Below, in pieces: positions 25,173 to 34,244 of a stretch of DNA of 64,000 bases. The stretch covers positions 1 to 64,000 of the forward strand of contig JAOLZN010000006.1 in assembly GCA_028343855.1 (NCBI GenBank), read 5' to 3'. The notes beneath the pieces are model-generated. The model did not search any database. It was not told the DNA's origin and worked only from the letters and a program-made list of their open reading frames with translations. The stretch is from Candidatus Nitrosopumilus sp. Its GTDB lineage: Archaea; Thermoproteota; Nitrososphaeria; Nitrososphaerales; Nitrosopumilaceae. Each line of letters begins with the position of its first letter. Position 1 is the stretch's first letter. A program made the position numbers and the translations under genes.

Positions 25173-26024
25173 TTGGGTATTTTTGTGCGATTAGGATCAA
25201 GATCACCAGACGAATTCATACAGGTATTAAATAAAAAAAATGAAATTATACAGCAAGAGATTCTATCAAAAATTTTGGAATTAACAAAAACAGTAGATGT
25301 CAAAGTAATGATGGGAGATTCAACGATAACAGAACAAAAAACATTTGATCCTAAACAGATAATCAATTATCTAGAAAAATTAAATCAGCAATTAAATGAT
25401 TGGGAATTACAAGATGTATCAATTACAAATAATGAGGATCTAAGAAGAGTATTTACAAAATTTGAAATTGTTGAAGGGAACTATATAATATCAGGACATA
25501 TTTCATTACAATTTCATGTATTACTATTCTATAAACCACTTCAAAGAGTAATAGATTGTCAAAAAGAATTAGCAGAAATTGTAGATACTACCAAAAACAA
25601 AGAAACAGAATTATCGGATAACAGTGATCAATTTGTTTTGAATAAATTAAAGGAAATGGGATACAAAGATTTTGATCATCAAAAATTATTTGAGGTGTTT
25701 TATGATGATGAAGAATTTAGTAAGAAAATATATTCAGAAATAGAAAAAGAAACAGGAGAAGAATTTAAAAGATTGATTGAAAAGAAAAAAGAATTGTTTA
25801 AGGAACTAGATTCATTGTTAGTTGAAACATATCAAACTAGTTCTGTATTAATTGATGATACAAGATTAGTTTCTGGAGAAGAAGGATGTCTATGTACATT
25901 AGATATTGAATTTATTAAAAATAATAACAGAGAAGGATTGTTTGATCCAAGAAAAATGTCAAACACGGTAAAAGAAAATATTTTAAAAAAATTAGATGAT
26001 TTAGAAATAATAATTAAAAACTAA
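25173..26024 (+). CDS. hypothetical protein, 283 aa
   Basis: Mixed alpha/beta with a long charged helical region at about 195-245 (KETGEEFKRLIEKKKELFKE) and a C-terminal EEGCLCTLDIEF strand. There is no recognised domain. The start is TTG in the track; the in-frame GTG at 25185 is an alternative that would lie about 28 nt behind the TATA-like GGTTTAAGG. The following 167-nt gap is AT-rich and shows nothing else. Confidence 0.65.
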   Translation: MGIFVRLGSRSPDEFIQVLNKKNEIIQQEILSKILELTKTVDVKVMMGDSTITEQKTFDPKQIINYLEKLNQQLNDWELQDVSITNNEDLRRVFTKFEIVEGNYIISGHISLQFHVLLFYKPLQRVIDCQKELAEIVDTTKNKETELSDNSDQFVLNKLKEMGYKDFDHQKLFEVFYDDEEFSKKIYSEIEKETGEEFKRLIEKKKELFKELDSLLVETYQTSSVLIDDTRLVSGEEGCLCTLDIEFIKNNNREGLFDPRKMSNTVKENILKKLDDLEIIIKN

Positions 26025-26191
26025 TTCTAAAATAGAATAATTAAAAACAATAATTATTTTCAAATAGTAGTTCCAAACACCAAATAAACTAAATTTTAGA
26101 AAGGATATTGAAATATTGTTTAAAATTACGCATAAAAATTTGAAAATTTATCGATGAACTCAAATACTACAAAAAAGGAGCAACATCTCCA

Positions 26192-27400
26192 ATGAATCCA
26201 TCATATGACGAAATACTAAAGGCAAATGAATTGCGAGGAAATGTAATTAGAAAAACACCTTTAATTCATTCACCCACATTTAGTAATTTAACAAATTCAG
26301 AAATTTATCTAAAAGAAGAATTTAGACAAAAAACAGGTTCATTCAAAATTAGAGGTGCTTATTATAAAATTAAATCATTATCTGAAGAAGAAAAAAAACA
26401 AGGAGTTGTAGCTGCATCTGCAGGAAATCATGCCCAAGGGGTTGCGTTAGCATCATCATTAGAAAATATATCATGTACAATTGTAATGCCAAAAAATGCA
26501 TCTCCTGCAAAAGTTGCTGCAACTAGAGGTTACGGAGCAAATGTAATTTTAGAAGGAGTGAATTATGATGAATCATATTCAAAAGCAAAAGAAATTTCTG
26601 AAAAAACGGGTGCCACATTAATACAAGCTTTTGATGATCCTCAAATAATAGCAGCACAGGGAGTTATTGGATTAGAAATAGTAGAAGACTTACCAGATGT
26701 TGAAGAAATTTATCTACCAATAGGTGGGGGAGGACTAGCTGCAGGTACAGTAATTGCAATAAAAGAAAATAATCCAAATGTAAAAGTGGTTGGGGTACAG
26801 TCAAAATCATTTCCTTCTATGTATGAATCAGTAAAACAAAATACACGAACATTAACTGGTGGGGAGAGAACTATAGCCGATGGTATTTCTGTAAAAATGC
26901 CTGGAGAAATAACTTTTAACATAATCAAGGAATTGATGGATGAAATTGTTTTGGTGGATGATAATGAAATTACAAAAGCTATGTTTCTACTAATGGAAAG
27001 AATGAAGTTTGTTGTTGAACCAGCAGGTGCTGTAGGTCTTGCATATCTATTATCAAAAAAACCATCACCTGGAAAAAAAGTAGTAGCAGTGTTAGCAGGA
27101 GGTAATGTAGACATGTATCTGTTAGGTCAAATTGTGGATAAAGGGTTAGCAGCAATGAGCAGATTATTGAAATTATCCGTTTTGTTGCCAGATAGGCCTG
27201 GTGCATTTAAAGAAATTGTAGACATAATCACTTTAGCCAATGCAAATATTGTTGAAGTCGTTCATGATAGATTAAGTTCAGATGTAAATGCTGGTTCTGC
27301 ATCAGTAACTCTCAATTTAGAAACACAAGGAAAAGCACAAGCTGAATCTTTGATAAAGTCACTTGAAGAAAAGTGTGTTAAATTCAAATTACTAACATAA
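26192..27400 (+). CDS. ilvA: threonine dehydratase (deaminase) with C-terminal ACT domain
   Basis: 402 aa. The PLP lysine Lys52 is in KTGSFKIRG, the ligand-binding SAGNHAQG and the glycine loop PIGGGGLAAG are present, and the last 75 residues (LPDRPGAFKEIV onward) form an ACT domain. It converts threonine to 2-oxobutanoate for isoleucine synthesis, or serine to pyruvate; the ACT domain suggests feedback control. The upstream region carries GGAG-CAACAT-CTCC, a small inverted repeat 6 nt or so from the ATG. Threonine synthase is 9 kb downstream. Confidence 0.93.
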   Translation: MNPSYDEILKANELRGNVIRKTPLIHSPTFSNLTNSEIYLKEEFRQKTGSFKIRGAYYKIKSLSEEEKKQGVVAASAGNHAQGVALASSLENISCTIVMPKNASPAKVAATRGYGANVILEGVNYDESYSKAKEISEKTGATLIQAFDDPQIIAAQGVIGLEIVEDLPDVEEIYLPIGGGGLAAGTVIAIKENNPNVKVVGVQSKSFPSMYESVKQNTRTLTGGERTIADGISVKMPGEITFNIIKELMDEIVLVDDNEITKAMFLLMERMKFVVEPAGAVGLAYLLSKKPSPGKKVVAVLAGGNVDMYLLGQIVDKGLAAMSRLLKLSVLLPDRPGAFKEIVDIITLANANIVEVVHDRLSSDVNAGSASVTLNLETQGKAQAESLIKSLEEKCVKFKLLT

Positions 27401-27414
27401 AATAATTAGAAATT

Positions 27415-27642
27415 ATGCCACTTTTTTGTAAACAATGTAAAGGACGAAGATTGCCCAAAACAACCAAACCCGAAAACATAACTTTATGGTTATGTGAAAA
27501 TTGTAAGAATTTTGTAGATTCTAAGGATTTCATTGTTCGAGAAGCTGAATCTAATGAATATGATAAATCTCAAGAAGACTATCAAAAATGGGTAAAATCA
27601 ATTCCACCAACGGATGGTACTAAAGACTCATTTCGATACTAA
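27415..27642 (+). CDS. small zinc-ribbon protein, 75 aa
   Basis: Two CxxC motifs, CKQC near the N-terminus and CENC about 20 residues later, are followed by a charged tail and KWVKSIPPTDGTKDSF. It is 14 nt after the threonine dehydratase gene, so probably in the same transcript. A basic zinc ribbon of this type may contact RNA or the ribosome, but this is inference. Confidence 0.7.
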   Translation: MPLFCKQCKGRRLPKTTKPENITLWLCENCKNFVDSKDFIVREAESNEYDKSQEDYQKWVKSIPPTDGTKDSFRY

Positions 27643-27648
27643 ATTAAA

Positions 27649-27744
27649 TTAAAATGTTATTTCAATGCCTAAAACAACTAATTGAATAAGAAATACCACA
27701 CCCAATAAAGCAGAACCTAAAAGAATTTTAAGAATTTTAGACAC
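27649..27744 (-). CDS. 31-aa single-pass membrane microprotein (GTG start)
   Basis: [20 protein letters not shown], then [11 protein letters not shown]. One hydrophobic helix with a basic N-terminus. It is convergent with the zinc-ribbon gene. Weak support: composition and length only, with similar peptides elsewhere in the window. Confidence 0.38.
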   Translation of the reverse strand: MSKILKILLGSALLGVVFLIQLVVLGIEITF

Positions 27745-27786
27745 ACTACATTAGATATTTTTAGTGCATTTTAATGAATTCATTAA

Positions 27787-28929
27787 ATGGCAAAAATTTT
27801 GGGAATTATAGGTGGAGGGCAACTTGGAATGATGTTAACTGAAGCAGCAAAAAAAATGCCTGAACATATATCTCAAGTTATAGTATTAGATCCAAATCAA
27901 AATTGTTCTGCTTCATTAGTTGGTGCAAATCAAATAGTCGGAGATTTTAAAGATAAAGATGCGATAATTGAACTATCAAAACAAGTAGACATCATAACAT
28001 ATGAGATAGAATCAGGAGACAGTGATGTTTTAAAATCTGTCGAAAATAACGCTGAAATTAATCCATCACCAGAAACCCTAAAAACAATTCAAGATAAATT
28101 TTTACAAAAAACATTTTTACAAAATAACGGCATACCAGTTCCAGAATTTATCAAAGTGGAAAGTATAGATGAAGTCAAAGAAGGGTTAAAAAAATATGGA
28201 TATCCAGCATTACTAAAAGCTAGAAGAGATGCATATGATGGTAAAGGTAATTTTAAAATTGATTCAGAAAATGAAATTCAAAAAGCATATGATTATTTTA
28301 AAGGACAAAAACTAATGTTAGAAAAATTTGTACCATTTAAGATGGAAGTTTCAGTTATTGCTTCAAGAAATACTAAAGGGCAAATCAAAACATATCCATT
28401 AGTTGAAAATATACATGAAAAAAATATTTTGCGTGAAACAATTGCTCCAGCTAGAACATCAAGTGAAGTTTCAAAGAAAGCTGAAAAAATTGCCAATAAT
28501 ACAATGGATGTATTGAAAGGTGCAGGAGTTTTTGGAATAGAAATGTTTGTTACTCAAGATGATCAAATAGTAATTAACGAGATTGCTCCCAGAGTACATA
28601 ATTCAGGTCATCACACATTACAATCAAGTAAAACATCTCAATTTGAACAACATTTACGAGCAATTTTGGGACTGGAGTTAGGCAGTACCGAATTGATTCA
28701 CAATACCATAATGTACAATATTTTGGGAAATTTGGGTTTTGAAGGAGAGTATAAAAAAATAGAATTTTTACAAAATAATGTATTTCTAAAAATGTATGAA
28801 AAGAAAATTTCAAAACCATTAAGGAAATTAGGTCATTTCAATTTAGTTGGAAATGATAATCAAACAATTGATCAATTATTAGATGAACTTTCTCAAATCA
28901 AAGATAAGATGACAGTCAAATCTATCTGA
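27787..28929 (+). CDS. purK: N5-carboxyaminoimidazole ribonucleotide synthase (PurK)
   Basis: 380 aa ATP-grasp enzyme. IGGGQLGMMLTEAAKKM at the start, ARRDAYDGKGNF (grasp loop), EKFVPFKMEVSVI and NEIAPRVHNSGHHTLQS are PurK signatures. It converts AIR, ATP and bicarbonate to N5-CAIR. The partner purE is not next to it here. The ATG at 27787 has a TATA-like stretch upstream (TAGATATTTTTAG). Confidence 0.93.
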   Translation: MAKILGIIGGGQLGMMLTEAAKKMPEHISQVIVLDPNQNCSASLVGANQIVGDFKDKDAIIELSKQVDIITYEIESGDSDVLKSVENNAEINPSPETLKTIQDKFLQKTFLQNNGIPVPEFIKVESIDEVKEGLKKYGYPALLKARRDAYDGKGNFKIDSENEIQKAYDYFKGQKLMLEKFVPFKMEVSVIASRNTKGQIKTYPLVENIHEKNILRETIAPARTSSEVSKKAEKIANNTMDVLKGAGVFGIEMFVTQDDQIVINEIAPRVHNSGHHTLQSSKTSQFEQHLRAILGLELGSTELIHNTIMYNILGNLGFEGEYKKIEFLQNNVFLKMYEKKISKPLRKLGHFNLVGNDNQTIDQLLDELSQIKDKMTVKSI

Positions 28930-28950
28930 TTGGTTTTTATGTTGTGATTA

Positions 28951-29334
28951 GTGACTTCTACTATGGCACTAAAAGCAGCAATGATACTGGCTGGAATATC
29001 CATCGTATTGTTAGTACTGTATGGTGCAGATGTTGCAGTTTCAATGGGAAATCCAGACAAAGAAGGATTTTTGCCCCTAGATGACATGCAACGTGGTATG
29101 GGACTAGGCGGTCCAGCAATAATTTTACCAATTATAGCATTCTTCATTGCCCTTAGAGAAAAATCAAAAGCATTAGGAGGTTTGATCATAGTTTCAGGAA
29201 TTTTAATTATAACTGGCGGATTAGCCATGATTGCAACACCAGCTCCTGAAGGAGTAGAAAGAAATCCTTTGATGTTATTTGCACCAGCAATAATTCAACT
29301 TGCATTGGGTGCAATTAAAATAGTAAAATCCTAA
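28951..29334 (+). CDS. membrane protein with four TM helices, 127 aa
   Basis: Hydrophobic segments at about 9-29, 55-68, 74-95 and 108-123 with a loop SMGNPDKEGFLPLDDMQRGM between TM1 and TM2. I do not recognise the family. The track start is GTG; an ATG four codons later (MALKAAM) may be the true one. It follows purK by 21 nt. Confidence 0.65.
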   Translation: MTSTMALKAAMILAGISIVLLVLYGADVAVSMGNPDKEGFLPLDDMQRGMGLGGPAIILPIIAFFIALREKSKALGGLIIVSGILIITGGLAMIATPAPEGVERNPLMLFAPAIIQLALGAIKIVKS

Positions 29335-29347
29335 GAGGATTATATTC

Positions 29348-29494
29348 ATGCCAATTTGTGTTAAATGTAGCAATGATGTAAAGAAAGTGTATGATTGTGA
29401 TCATACAAAATTTGAAGATTATTGTGTAGAATGTTATACTGAACTACACTACTACATTACGGAGAATAATAAAGACGAAGATGTTAACTGCTAG
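29348..29494 (+). CDS. 48-aa Cys-rich zinc microprotein
   Basis: MPICVKCSNDVKKVYDCDH, then DYCVECYTELHYYIT. Two CxxC motifs with C and H between them form a likely zinc-ribbon. It overlaps the next gene by 14 nt. Not in the track; the double CxxC plus overlap supports it. Confidence 0.6.
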   Translation: MPICVKCSNDVKKVYDCDHTKFEDYCVECYTELHYYITENNKDEDVNC

Positions 29495-29723
29495 AGAAAT
29501 TGCCATCTATGCATTAGGTAAAACTGAAGGAGTCAATTCACTTGCAGAAACTCTTGGAAAAGGTATGGATGATGGAAAATATATCGAATCCTGGAATAAG
29601 ACATTAAAATTATTAGGAATTGAAATGAAGTTAGAAGACCTAGAAACAATCTATAATGAATTTGCTAAGAAAATGGAAGATGTTGTTAATGATAAAGAAA
29701 CTAATGAATTAAAGAAAAAATGA
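29481..29723 (+). CDS. hypothetical helical protein, 80 aa
   Basis: Starts within the preceding zinc microprotein. LTAREIAIYALGKTEGVNSL and a helical C-terminus (EDLETIYNEFAKKMEDVVND). No known domain. It may be translated with the zinc ORF as a pair. Confidence 0.6.
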   Translation: MLTAREIAIYALGKTEGVNSLAETLGKGMDDGKYIESWNKTLKLLGIEMKLEDLETIYNEFAKKMEDVVNDKETNELKKK

Positions 29724-29760
29724 GAAAATTTTGATATAGCCGATAAATATTCAATAATTA

Positions 29761-30429
29761 TTGAAAGCAATAATTTTAGCAGGGGGTAGGGGTAAAAGAT
29801 TACGACCAATTACAGATTACGTTCCTAAACCACTAATTCCAATTAAAAATATCCCAATTATAGAATGGCAAATAAAATATTTAAAAAAATATGGTGTTTC
29901 AGAAATAATAATTTGTTCAGGTTATAAATCAGAGATGATAGAAAATTATCTAAATAATAAAAAATTAGGGATTAAAATAACTTATTCTATTGAGAATAGA
30001 CCTCTTGGAACTGGAGGAGCAATTAAGCAAGCAAGTAAAAAAATTAAAGATAATTCATTTCTAGTAATAAATGGAGACATAATAACAAATATTGATTTAA
30101 AAAAACTGCTAAAAAAAGAAAATTCAATTGCAGCAATTCAATTAAAAACAAAATTTGGAATTCTACAAACAGATGGAAATAAAATTATAAAATTTGATGA
30201 AAAAAAAGAAATTAAAGATACCTGGATGAATGCAGGAATTTATTATCTTGGAAAAGAAATTCTAAAAGATTTACCAAAGATTGGTGATATTGAAAAAAGT
30301 TTATTCCCAGATTATGCAAAAAAAGGAAAACTCAATACAGTAAAATTTACAAATTCTGAATGGTATTCAGTTGATTCATTCAAAGATATGGAAGAATGTT
30401 CTGTAAATATAGAAAAAATAATCAAATAA
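29761..30429 (+). CDS. sugar-phosphate nucleotidyltransferase (NTP_transferase)
   Basis: 222 aa, TTG start. The N-terminal nucleotide-binding signature LAGGRGKRLRPITDYVPKPL, followed by INGDIITNIDLKK (metal-binding Asp) and DTWMNAGIYYLG, matches the GlmU/RmlA/GMP-pyrophosphorylase family. It makes an NDP-sugar for glycosylation, but neither the sugar nor the base can be told. The left-handed beta-helix domain is absent, so it is a stand-alone pyrophosphorylase. Confidence 0.88.
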   Translation: MKAIILAGGRGKRLRPITDYVPKPLIPIKNIPIIEWQIKYLKKYGVSEIIICSGYKSEMIENYLNNKKLGIKITYSIENRPLGTGGAIKQASKKIKDNSFLVINGDIITNIDLKKLLKKENSIAAIQLKTKFGILQTDGNKIIKFDEKKEIKDTWMNAGIYYLGKEILKDLPKIGDIEKSLFPDYAKKGKLNTVKFTNSEWYSVDSFKDMEECSVNIEKIIK

Positions 30430-30439
30430 TCTAAGAATA

Positions 30440-30586
30440 TTATGCACCAGTTCGATGTAATGTAACCATCATGTATGCAACTTCTTCTACAAATGATTCA
30501 TCATCACTGACAGAAGCATATTTTGTTGCATTTTTCCAAAATGCATCATTATTGATAGATTTTTCAACAACATTCTGTTCTGACAA
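30440..30586 (-). CDS. 48-aa hypothetical protein (TTG start)
   Basis: SEQNVVEKSINNDAFWKNAT, then EESFVEEVAYMMVTLHRTGA style helical sequence. Convergent with the nucleotidyltransferase (about 10 nt apart). No motif. Supported only by length and composition. Confidence 0.4.
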   Translation of the reverse strand: MSEQNVVEKSINNDAFWKNATKYASVSDDESFVEEVAYMMVTLHRTGA

Positions 30587-30687
30587 TATTATTAATTATC
30601 AAATCATTGGATAATGAATAGCCTCAATCAAAATTAACCTATTACTAAAACAGATACACTAGAATATCCATTAATCATAATTATTTC

Positions 30688-31656
30688 ATGCGTATAGCGT
30701 GCAGTTTAGGCTCATTATTGTCCGTAGAAGAGGTACTCCAATGTACCCAATTAGTAGCCAAAACAAAAACTGATTCAATTTGGATTCCTGAAACATGGGG
30801 AATGGAGAATTTTTCAATGTTAGGAGCAGTAGCAAACAATACTGAAACTCAGAAAATAGGCTCGTCAATAATCAATATCTATTCAAGAAGCCCATCAACA
30901 ATAGCCATGGGATCTGCAACCACAGATACTCTGTCAAATGGCCGATTAATTTTAGGACTAGGTACAAGTAGTGTGCCCATAGTTGAGGATTTTCACGGAG
31001 AAAAATTTGAAAACCCTGTTCAAAGAATGAGGGAATATGTAGAAATAATCCGATTATCTTTAGCAAAAAAACAAATCAATTATTCAGGAAAAATATTTGA
31101 TTTAAAAAATTTTACATTATTAATAGATCCAAAAAGACAATTAATTCCAATTTATTTAGCTGCAATAAATCAAAAAATGGTAAATCTTTGTTGGGAAATT
31201 GCAGATGGTGTAATTTTTTATTTACGTCCAATAGATGAAATGAAAAAAACAATTTCTAAAATGCAATCACAAAAAAATATTGATGTTGCCTGTCAAATCA
31301 TCACATGTATTTCAAATGATTCTGATGAAGCAATTCAACGTGCTAAAAAGACACTAGCATTTTATGTATCTGTAGGTAAAATATATCGAGACTTTTTAGC
31401 TAAAAATGGATTTGATAATGAAACAAATAATATTTTTGAGGAATTTAAAAAGTCAGGATTTAAATCCAACCACGAACTTGTTACAGATTCCATGTTAAAT
31501 TCACTTTGTATCTCAGGATCTCCAGAAGAAGCAAAAAAGCAATTAGAAAAATTTAGAAATGCTGGAATTGATTTACCAATAATTCAATTCAATCCAATTG
31601 GGAACACAATAGAATCATTTTCATTATTGAAAAAAACACTTTTGGATGAAGCATAA
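30688..31656 (+). CDS. luciferase-like / F420-dependent oxidoreductase (Mer-like)
   Basis: 322 aa TIM barrel. The N-terminal IACSLGSLLSVEEVLQCTQL, SIWIPETWGM, LSNGRLILGLGTSSVPIVED and PIYLAAINQKMVNLC are typical of bacterial-luciferase-like F420-dependent enzymes such as methylene-H4MPT reductase. It should use reduced coenzyme F420 or FMN. It begins the operon with a thiolase and DUF35 protein (1-nt overlap with the next gene), so its substrate may be a CoA-linked or lipid intermediate. Confidence 0.82.
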   Translation: MRIACSLGSLLSVEEVLQCTQLVAKTKTDSIWIPETWGMENFSMLGAVANNTETQKIGSSIINIYSRSPSTIAMGSATTDTLSNGRLILGLGTSSVPIVEDFHGEKFENPVQRMREYVEIIRLSLAKKQINYSGKIFDLKNFTLLIDPKRQLIPIYLAAINQKMVNLCWEIADGVIFYLRPIDEMKKTISKMQSQKNIDVACQIITCISNDSDEAIQRAKKTLAFYVSVGKIYRDFLAKNGFDNETNNIFEEFKKSGFKSNHELVTDSMLNSLCISGSPEEAKKQLEKFRNAGIDLPIIQFNPIGNTIESFSLLKKTLLDEA

Positions 31657-32765
31657 TGTCAAAGGTAGGAATTGCAGCATATGGAACAACACCATTTACA
31701 AAAGATGATCAAAAAATAGAATCAATATTACACAAATCCACAAATGATCTATTTCAAAAAAATCCCAAAATAGATAAAAAAGAAATTGATGCAGTACTAA
31801 TTTCTACAAATAATAATTCAAAATACTTATCACCAATTTTATCAGAAATGTCAGGAATTCAACCAAAAATAGCTCATTCTATTGAAAGTCTATGCAATTC
31901 AGGCACAAATTCTATCGTTTCGGCATTTTCATACATTTCATCAGGTTTAGCAGACATAGTTTTAGTTTCAGGGGCTGAGAGGTATGATAGTCCAGGTCAA
32001 ATATTGGAATGGGATAATTCCAGAGGAGAATTCAAGCATCCGATATTTTGGGCATCAATTTTTTCAAAATCATACAAAGAAAAATACAATATTTCAGATG
32101 AAGAATTAGCAATAGTTTCTGTAAAAAACCACAAACAAGCAAGTAAAAATCCAAATGCATTATCAAAAAAAACATACACAGTAGAGGATGTTATGAATTC
32201 TAAAAAATTAACAGATGATCTAAAACTATTAGATTGTTCAAGACCATGCACTGGAAGTGCATCAATTTTATTAGCATCTGAGGAAATTGTGAAAAAATAT
32301 ACAGATTCACCAACATGGATTACAGGCATAGGACAAAAAACAACTTCTGCAGGATTTACAAAAAATACTTCGTTATCGTCCATGGAATCTACTAAAATTG
32401 CAGGACAATCAGCATTAAACATGGCAAATCGTAATATTTCAGAAATAGATGTTGCAGAAGTTCATGATGCATTTTCTGTTTGTGAACCAATGATATTAGA
32501 ATCACTAGGATTTACAGATCCTGGAAATGGAATGGATATGATAAAAAATTTACATCAAACAAATAATTTTAAAATTAATCCACGTGGAGGTTTAATTGGA
32601 TGTGGACATCCATTGGGTGCAACAGGAATTTCACAAACTATAGAGATTATTGAACAATTACAAAATAATGCAGAAAGTCGTCAAACAGATAATCCAAAAA
32701 CAGGATTAATTCATAACATGTCTGCAGCTGCCACATCATCCACAGTTTTGGTTTTAGAGAAATGA
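31656..32765 (+). CDS. thiolase family protein (SCP2-type acetyl-CoA acetyltransferase)
   Basis: 369 aa. The nucleophile Cys80 is in ESLCNSGTNSIVSA, His in VAEVHDAFSVCEPM and the third motif NPRGGLIGCGHPLGATG is complete. Archaeal thiolases of this type pair with a DUF35 subunit, here the very next gene (4-nt overlap). Usual roles are acetoacetyl-CoA formation for mevalonate synthesis or cleavage in the hydroxybutyrate cycle. HMG-CoA synthase is 8.4 kb away rather than adjacent, unlike in many other archaea. Confidence 0.9.
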   Translation: MSKVGIAAYGTTPFTKDDQKIESILHKSTNDLFQKNPKIDKKEIDAVLISTNNNSKYLSPILSEMSGIQPKIAHSIESLCNSGTNSIVSAFSYISSGLADIVLVSGAERYDSPGQILEWDNSRGEFKHPIFWASIFSKSYKEKYNISDEELAIVSVKNHKQASKNPNALSKKTYTVEDVMNSKKLTDDLKLLDCSRPCTGSASILLASEEIVKKYTDSPTWITGIGQKTTSAGFTKNTSLSSMESTKIAGQSALNMANRNISEIDVAEVHDAFSVCEPMILESLGFTDPGNGMDMIKNLHQTNNFKINPRGGLIGCGHPLGATGISQTIEIIEQLQNNAESRQTDNPKTGLIHNMSAAATSSTVLVLEK

Positions 32766-33070
32766 GTTTTGAAAAAGAGTTAGAACAAGGACGATTTTAT
32801 ATTCCTGAATGCTTGGCATGTAAAAAATTAGTATGGCCGCCATCAGAATTTTGTGATAATTGTAATGAGGAAACATCATTGAGAAAAGAGGGATGTGAGG
32901 GTAAAATTATCGAATTTTCACGACAAAATGAAGAGTATTTTTGTATGGTAGAATTTGGTGATTCAATTAGAATAATGGCCAAGATGATAGCACTCCCAAA
33001 AAAGGACCAAATTGTAAAAATTTCAAAATGCGGTATTTCTGAAGGAAGTTATTTTTTTCAGGTCATTTAA
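32762..33070 (+). CDS. DUF35 OB-fold / zinc-ribbon acyl-CoA-associated protein
   Basis: 102 aa. Rubredoxin-like zinc ribbon CLACKKLVWPPSEFCDNC, then an OB-fold (IIEFSRQNEEYFCMVEFGD). DUF35 proteins bind thiolases and channel the acyl-CoA in archaeal complexes. It overlaps the thiolase by 4 nt and is convergent with the methyltransferase gene by 8 nt. Confidence 0.88.
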   Translation: MSFEKELEQGRFYIPECLACKKLVWPPSEFCDNCNEETSLRKEGCEGKIIEFSRQNEEYFCMVEFGDSIRIMAKMIALPKKDQIVKISKCGISEGSYFFQVI

Positions 33071-33890
33071 ATTTTGTAAAAATGTACGGGGTTTCAACCT
33101 TTTGATCAAAAGTCCATACTGTAGGCAATGAAACAGTATCAAGTACATCTAATTGATTTTCGTCAATAAGAGAACTCCAACCACCATTTGATAAATTTCC
33201 AGATAACTGTCTTTTAGTATCACTACCTGCAAAAACAATTCCAGTACTCATTTTCAAATTACTAATAGAATTAATTTTTTTGATAATACTAGTTGCCAAA
33301 ATATCTCCACCCATTTGAGCAAGACCTCCAATGAAAAATACAGGTTTTTTTAAATTTAATTTAGAGTATTCAAATTCCAACGCATCCTCACATTTTGGAT
33401 TAAAATTTTGATTTGTCTGGGAGCATATTGTATTTTGTAAATTTACAAGTACGTCATCAATTTCAATACTATGAGAATCAAAATCTAGTATTTTTCCACA
33501 ATATGCAATACGACCATCGCCTGAACCTATATCTACAAGTTCCAAATAACCTAATTTTTTTGCTACCATAGACAGGACATATGCAGACATAATCCATGTA
33601 GGATAAAATGGCTGACAGCTTGAACCATGTTTAATACTGTTTAACCAATAATCATTGATATCTCCTTCATATACCATACATGGTATATCAAGAATATTTT
33701 TTTCAAAAGAATTTAGATAGATTGGATTTTTTTGTGCAAATGTGTGTAATTGTTTTAAATTTTGTTCTTCAATTGGGAATTCCTTTGAGGGATTTAGGGG
33801 AATAACTTCTTGAATGTGGGCATTTCCATCATAATTTTTTGCAAAATTCTGTTTAATTTTGACTAAATTATCAACTATTTCATTAATCAT
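33063..33890 (-). CDS. SAM-dependent methyltransferase-like protein
   Basis: 275 aa. Class I motif VDIGSGDGRIAYCGKILDFD (the SAM-binding glycine loop) and the acidic SIEID at its second strand are followed by a helical substrate lid. The substrate is unknown; the C-half (NPKCEDALEFEYS) resembles protein- or small-molecule-methyltransferases more than the known RNA ones. N-terminal 60 residues form an extra domain. Confidence 0.75.
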   Translation of the reverse strand: MINEIVDNLVKIKQNFAKNYDGNAHIQEVIPLNPSKEFPIEEQNLKQLHTFAQKNPIYLNSFEKNILDIPCMVYEGDINDYWLNSIKHGSSCQPFYPTWIMSAYVLSMVAKKLGYLELVDIGSGDGRIAYCGKILDFDSHSIEIDDVLVNLQNTICSQTNQNFNPKCEDALEFEYSKLNLKKPVFFIGGLAQMGGDILATSIIKKINSISNLKMSTGIVFAGSDTKRQLSGNLSNGGWSSLIDENQLDVLDTVSLPTVWTFDQKVETPYIFTKFK

Positions 33891-33930
33891 TAAAATTCTA
33901 AAATAATTGGGTATGATAAACTCATTGTAG

Positions 33931-34131
33931 TTAAGAAGGATTTTTAGATATAATTTGAGAGATTTCTTGTTGAATTTTATCTAATTCATTTATTGTGTTT
34001 TTTTCCATTTCTTTAATTTGTTTAATCTCCTCATCAGTTGGTTCCATCATTAATTCAAAACTGAGGTGTTTTAAAATATTAAGATATGAGTCACGCTTTT
34101 CCAATAATTTTTCTAGATCAAATTGAGACAT
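33931..34131 (-). CDS. small coiled-coil protein, 66 aa
   Basis: Long acidic helix QFDLEKLLEKRDSYLNILK and EEIKQIKEMEKNTINELDKI. The ATG at 34131 (MSQFD) is preferred over the track start at 34143. Possibly a dimeric coiled coil. Unknown role. Confidence 0.55.
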   Translation of the reverse strand: MSQFDLEKLLEKRDSYLNILKHLSFELMMEPTDEEIKQIKEMEKNTINELDKIQQEISQIISKNPS

Positions 34132-34244
34132 GAAAATTATCAATTAATCATGTATATAGAAATTGAGTCAAAGAAAATTACCAATACATTGAGTTATTGT
34201 GTAATTACCCACTTTACTATATCTAATTTCAAGTAAAAATATCA

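Noticed and set aside
31997-32422. 141-aa minus ORF in the thiolase gene
   Set aside because: Shadow of the thiolase coding frame.
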